DNA of 64,000 nucleotides, taken from positions 62,001-126,000 of the forward strand of contig CAIOGO010000015.1 of the NCBI GenBank assembly GCA_903857865.1. Reading direction: 5' to 3'. Shown piece by piece: positions 60,683 through 64,000 of this stretch; position 1 is the first letter of the stretch; each line of letters begins with the position of its first letter. The position numbers and the translations under genes were made by a program. This DNA is from an uncultured bacterium (GTDB lineage: Bacteria; Bipolaricaulota; Bipolaricaulia; UBA7950; UBA9294). The notes under the pieces are model-generated. The model saw only the letters and a list, made by a program, of their open reading frames with translations. It made no database searches and was not told where the DNA came from.

Positions 60683-61759
60683 CTACGGGTACGTCACCCC
60701 AAAGGTGCTGTACCGCACGGCGAAAGGAGCCTGCGCGTCGACGCCTTTCGGCAGGCGGATGACGGCCGCGGCCAGAGTTGCCGGCTCCAGCCGGTCAAGG
60801 CCCAGGAAACCGGACGTGAGCTCGACGAACGACGCCGAGCTGAAGAACACGAAGTTCGTTCCGGACTGCTGAACATAGAAGTACCATGGCGAGAACGGGG
60901 CACCGGTCGTCGAGATGGCCCACACCATCACGGCCCCCGTCCCGATGACCGGATCCAGTCGGCTGAGAAGATCGACCCCGAGGGCGCTCGTGCGGACGGA
61001 CTCCTCGAGCCGAATGAAGACGAATCGCACCGCGTTTGACGCTACCGTCGCATCGAGCATGCGGACGAGCGACCGGTCGAGCGCGAAGAGCGCGGCGACC
61101 GAGACTTCCGTGAGATCTGGACGCGCCAACACGCTCTCGAGGCTCGAGACGTCGCCAAGCGCGGGAACGGAAATCGGGTCGTGGGACGCGGCCGTCGAGC
61201 CTCTGCTGGATCCGGCGGGCAAGATGCGAAAGGTCGTGCGCTCGTTCCCGTAGAAGATGTCGAACGGTCGTGTGGGGTCGATGAGGTCGCCGAGGACGAG
61301 CACTCCCTCGCTTCCCGAGCCCTGCGACGCCCCGGCCGGATTGACCTCGAACGTGCCGCCGAGGAATCCCGGAGTGAGCTCGACCCACGCCGATGCGGGC
61401 GGCGTCGTTCGCTCGCGTCCCTCTCCTTGGACGGCGATAGCTTGCGGCGTGAAGTCGAAGTGCGAGACGACGTCCCGCACGCTCGGATTCACGTAGAGGG
61501 CGTTGCGTCCGACGTAGGGCTGGAGAGCCTGTCGCAGGCTTGGCGAGACGTGGCTTTCGAGGGCACGCGCGTCGACAAACACGAACGCAATCGTCATCCC
61601 GGTTCCACCGACATCGACCTGGATGACGCCGATCAAGTCGCTGTCGAGGCCCGTCTCGCGGGCGAAGTCATCCCGGGGATCGCCGAGCGCGGTCGACGCC
61701 GCGCAGAGAAAGAAAAGAGAAGAGGCAAGAAGCACTCTTCCCACGTCGCTCCACCTCAT
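60683..61759 (-). CDS. Secreted hypothetical protein, 358 aa
   Basis: A protein with a signal peptide (RVLLASSLFFLCAASTALG) from ATG 61759. A beta-rich body has repeated segments with similar phrases (WVELTPGFLGGTF and FVELTSGFLGLDR), suggesting an internal duplication. No family recognised. It follows the 32-aa membrane peptide gene on the same strand and may share its transcript. Confidence 0.65.
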   Translation of the reverse strand: MRWSDVGRVLLASSLFFLCAASTALGDPRDDFARETGLDSDLIGVIQVDVGGTGMTIAFVFVDARALESHVSPSLRQALQPYVGRNALYVNPSVRDVVSHFDFTPQAIAVQGEGRERTTPPASAWVELTPGFLGGTFEVNPAGASQGSGSEGVLVLGDLIDPTRPFDIFYGNERTTFRILPAGSSRGSTAASHDPISVPALGDVSSLESVLARPDLTEVSVAALFALDRSLVRMLDATVASNAVRFVFIRLEESVRTSALGVDLLSRLDPVIGTGAVMVWAISTTGAPFSPWYFYVQQSGTNFVFFSSASFVELTSGFLGLDRLEPATLAAAVIRLPKGVDAQAPFAVRYSTFGVTYP

Positions 61760-61800
61760 GATGTTCGGTCTCTGCTCTTCTGGAGCTAGTAGCTCTGGAG

Positions 61801-61899
61801 CTAGCAGCCGCCGCCACACCACCAGCCGCCGAACGCGAAGATCCAGAACGCCCAGAAGAAGGCGAGGAGCATCCCAGCGGTGATCTCAATCGTGATCAT
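61801..61899 (-). CDS. Small membrane peptide, 32 aa
   Basis: ATG 61899 with a near-perfect AAGGAGGTGG ribosome site. The peptide is one hydrophobic helix (ITIEITAGMLLAFFWAFWIFAF) followed by a GGWWCGGGC tail with two Cys. Too short for routine calls, but its ribosome site, upstream promoter and helix make it likely real. Function unknown. Confidence 0.6.
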   Translation of the reverse strand: MITIEITAGMLLAFFWAFWIFAFGGWWCGGGC

Positions 61900-61924
61900 C
61901 AGCCACCTCCTTGATCCTGTCTGC

Positions 61925-61953
61925 AGGATAGCACGTCCGACGCGCTCCGACAA
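61925..61953 (-). promoter_or_regulatory. Predicted promoter of the 32-aa peptide / secreted protein genes
   Basis: On the minus strand TTGTCG (61948-61953), a 17-nt spacer and TATCCT (61925-61930). Confidence 0.45.
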
Positions 61954-62151
61954 TGTCCCATTCGCGACAGGGGGCTTCTGGACATCTGTCGGCAACGGTG
62001 GACGGGTTCGTCGGCATGTCGGTCTGGACCTACGCGTGACGGCCGAGTCTCAGAGGGGCAGGCAACGCCGATCGGGATTGAAGAGTGCAGAGTCGGGCGG
62101 GCGGGGCGGCACATGGTGGCGGTGAGCCGCATTACGGTCAGGTGTCCGTCG

Positions 62152-62180
62152 CTGACCGGCCGGCAAGGATCCGGTACCAT
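62152..62180 (+). promoter_or_regulatory. Predicted promoter of the decarboxylase gene
   Basis: CTGACC (62152-62157), a 17-nt spacer and TACCAT (62175-62180), about 30 nt before the ATG at 62212. Confidence 0.4.
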
Positions 62181-62211
62181 CGCTCGGCAGGAGAGGAGAT
62201 CAGAGCGAGCA

Positions 62212-63663
62212 ATGACCGAACACCTAGACCCGCTACTTGGGCGTCACCACGACCTCATCGAGGCGGCCGTCGACCGCTACGGCCTTCCGCTTCACGTCTT
62301 CTTCGTCGAGGAGATGAAGCAGAACGCCAAGGGGTACGACAAGGTGCTCGCTCGTCTCTACCCCAAAGCCCTCGTCCTCTTCGCCGTGAAGTCGAATCCA
62401 TGCCGCGGAGCCGTTCGCGCCGCCGCGCGGCTCGGCCTTGGCGCCGACACGGCATCGGAGCACGAGCTTCGCGCGGCTCTCGAGGAGGGCATTCCGCCCG
62501 AACGCATCGTCTGCAATGGGAACGCCAAGACGTCGCAGTACATCGAGGCGATCGTGCAGTGCGGAGCCCTGTGCGCGGTCGACAATGAAGACGAGCTCGA
62601 CGAGTTGTCGCGCACCGCGGCGCGGCGTGGCGCCCGGGTCCCGACTCTGGTGCGCTTCCGCGGCATGCCGCTCTCCGGGTTCACCGCCGACGACCAGACG
62701 ACGGCGGCTGACTGGACGAAGTTCGGGTTCCCTATCGACGAGGCCGACGAGGTCTTCGCGCGCGTCACGGCAGCGCCGGGAGTGCACTTCGTCGGGACCT
62801 CGGCGCACATCGGGACGCAAGTCGCGGACCCCATCGCCTACGAGCGGCTGGCCGTCCACTCCGTCGCGTTGGCGCAACGCGCCCGCGAGCTTGGCTCTCC
62901 CGTCTCCGCAATGGATCTCGGTGGTGGCTACCCCGTTTCGTTCGTGTCGGGAGGGGACTGGCTTGCGTTTCAGACGCGCCTCTTGATGCGCCTCCGGGAG
63001 TCGTCTCATGAGGGCGATTCCGTCACGTGGATTGACCTTCCGATGGGGTACGCCGGAGCCGACCTCTGCGACGACCCTCCACGCTGGACGGGGAAGGCGT
63101 ACTGGTCGGCGTTCCCTGCCTCGAAGATGCTCGAGCACGTGCTCGTCTACCGGCATGCGGACGGGCGTACGACGATCGAACATCTCGTCGACCTAGGGTC
63201 GCCGACGCTCATCGTCGAGCCGGGGCGCAGCGTGATGGCCACGGCCGGCGTTACGCTCGCCGAAGTTCGCGGAACGAAGAGCGTTCTCGGGAACCGCGTC
63301 GTGTCCCTCGACCTGGGGATTACGAACCATGGGACCAACCTGATCACGCCCGACATCTTCCTCGCGGCCGTCCTGCCGCGCCGGGCGGATGACGAGCCGG
63401 TCGACGCGTTCCTCGCGGGACGTCTCTGCTTCTCCGGCGACATGGTGAGCAAAGTGAAGGTGCGCCTGAATCGTGCCCCCCGCGTGGGGGAGCGCGTCGT
63501 CCTGTACTCGACCGGCGCGTACAGCGCCGACCACTTCGCCTCGAACAGCTGCGGGTTCCCCTTGCCCTGCAAGGTGGCCATCGACGGACACGGGAGGCTC
63601 GAGGTGTGGCGCCGTCCGGAGACATACGAGGATGTCTTCGGCGCGATCGACGGCTCGCCATGA
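62212..63663 (+). CDS. Group IV PLP decarboxylase (DAP/ornithine decarboxylase family)
   Basis: A 483-aa protein of the alanine-racemase-fold decarboxylases. The PLP-Lys is in FAVKSNPC (about 60-67), followed by GADTASEHEL, SAHIGTQV, MDLGGGYP, IVEPGRS and the C-terminal GAYSADHF. It decarboxylates a basic amino acid or a diamino acid (ornithine, lysine or DAP); the exact substrate cannot be told. I use ATG 62212. The insert near residues 300-330 is longer than in LysA. Confidence 0.85.
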   Translation: MTEHLDPLLGRHHDLIEAAVDRYGLPLHVFFVEEMKQNAKGYDKVLARLYPKALVLFAVKSNPCRGAVRAAARLGLGADTASEHELRAALEEGIPPERIVCNGNAKTSQYIEAIVQCGALCAVDNEDELDELSRTAARRGARVPTLVRFRGMPLSGFTADDQTTAADWTKFGFPIDEADEVFARVTAAPGVHFVGTSAHIGTQVADPIAYERLAVHSVALAQRARELGSPVSAMDLGGGYPVSFVSGGDWLAFQTRLLMRLRESSHEGDSVTWIDLPMGYAGADLCDDPPRWTGKAYWSAFPASKMLEHVLVYRHADGRTTIEHLVDLGSPTLIVEPGRSVMATAGVTLAEVRGTKSVLGNRVVSLDLGITNHGTNLITPDIFLAAVLPRRADDEPVDAFLAGRLCFSGDMVSKVKVRLNRAPRVGERVVLYSTGAYSADHFASNSCGFPLPCKVAIDGHGRLEVWRRPETYEDVFGAIDGSP

Positions 63664-63770
63664 GGCTCCGGCCCGCCAGAGCGCCATCGGACGGCCGGTG
63701 CTCCTGGTGTCCCAAGGCAGTACCGGGCTGGCTTCGCCGGACGGCGGCGGTCACCGGAGGCCCGTAGGCG

Positions 63771-64000
63771 ATGAACCCCTCCCGTCGCATCCGGCAGCTG
63801 CTCGGAGTCCCGTACCCGTGGAGGACGGCTCTCGCGTGGTACTGGGACTACCTGCACCCCTCTGTACGTCGCAGTTCGCCTTTCGACTTGCTGGGCCAGA
63901 GATCTTCTATCGCGGCGGACTGCATCGGGCAGACCGCGTCCCTCGTCTTTCTCGGCGACATCATGCCGATCGACTCTGACCTGGACCTGCACGTCGACTC
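63771..64000 (+). CDS. CapA-like (PGA_cap) protein, N-terminal part at window edge
   Basis: Open from ATG 63771 to the right edge (76 codons). The segment SLVFLGDIMPID near the end resembles the first metal motif of CapA/PgsA-type capsule proteins (GDIMLG), after a basic N-terminal region with Trp and Tyr. The C-terminal part is not visible. The call rests on one motif. Confidence 0.45.
   Translation, partial: MNPSRRIRQLLGVPYPWRTALAWYWDYLHPSVRRSSPFDLLGQRSSIAADCIGQTASLVFLGDIMPIDSDLDLHVD

Larger units (their letters stand above)
61900..62211 (+). other. Divergent intergenic region with two promoters
   Basis: Between the small peptide (minus) and decarboxylase (plus). Besides the two promoters listed, no gene is supported. 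Confidence 0.45.

Overview
The window is a 64 kb piece of a high-GC bacterial chromosome. Starts are ATG, GTG and TTG behind clear Shine-Dalgarno sequences, promoters are of the TTGACA / 17 nt / TATAAT type, and many operons use 4-nt stop/start overlaps. Two tungsten aldehyde:ferredoxin oxidoreductases, a glycyl radical enzyme with its activase, and several ferredoxin-type proteins indicate an anaerobic, fermentative, saccharolytic or amino-acid-using organism. The phylum cannot be fixed from the sequence alone; an uncultured anaerobe is likely.

Layout. (1) 1-2789, minus: AOR, mobB and a holB cut by the window edge. (2) 3003-5908, plus: acyl-CoA synthetase coupled to an M20 hydrolase. (3) 6027-31577: a bidirectional catabolic locus. 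The minus arm (20428 to 6875) encodes a GntR/UTRA regulator, a ribose-type ABC importer, a fucose/arabinose isomerase-like protein, a zinc-type dehydrogenase, an FGGY kinase, two DeoC-like aldolases, an AhpD-like protein, a transaldolase-type aldolase, an aldo-keto reductase, a shikimate-dehydrogenase-like protein and a cupin phosphoglucose isomerase. The plus arm (20652 to 31577) encodes a cyclase-family hydrolase, a VOC protein, a 4Fe-4S protein, a second AOR, a DapA/NanA-type lyase, a D-2-hydroxyacid dehydrogenase, a C_GCAxxG_C_C protein, a glycyl radical eliminase, its radical-SAM activase, a HAD phosphatase and a KDPG aldolase. The arms diverge from face-to-face promoters at 20515-20594, and a second GntR/UTRA paralogue (6027-6878) sits at the far end of the minus arm.

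(4) 31578-45758: an accessory stretch. It holds an AAA/DUF4143 ATPase, small membrane proteins, an XRE regulator, a PD-(D/E)xK nuclease, a duplicated and decayed gene, an AbrB/RelE toxin-antitoxin pair, lepB, an adenylate-cyclase-type sensor and an EEP-family lipoprotein. Scattered through it are double-hairpin elements whose stems vary with compensating changes while their loops are conserved. (5) 45829-53454: an iron-sulfur protein, a small membrane protein, an AONS/KBL-type enzyme, a five-gene FtsX-type ABC exporter operon, an Rrf2 regulator and a Cas4-like nuclease. (6) 53455-56323: small regulators, a LmbE-like protein, a secreted protein and two degenerate tRNA-like sequences. (7) 56406-64000: glutamine synthetase, an unknown 421-aa protein, panB, maf, a secreted protein, a 32-aa membrane peptide, a DAP/ornithine-decarboxylase-type enzyme and the start of a CapA-like gene.

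The most novel signals are the 25 kb bidirectional catabolic locus, its pair of DeoC homologues with complementary losses of active-site residues, and the double-hairpin element family at 31.7-43.7 kb.
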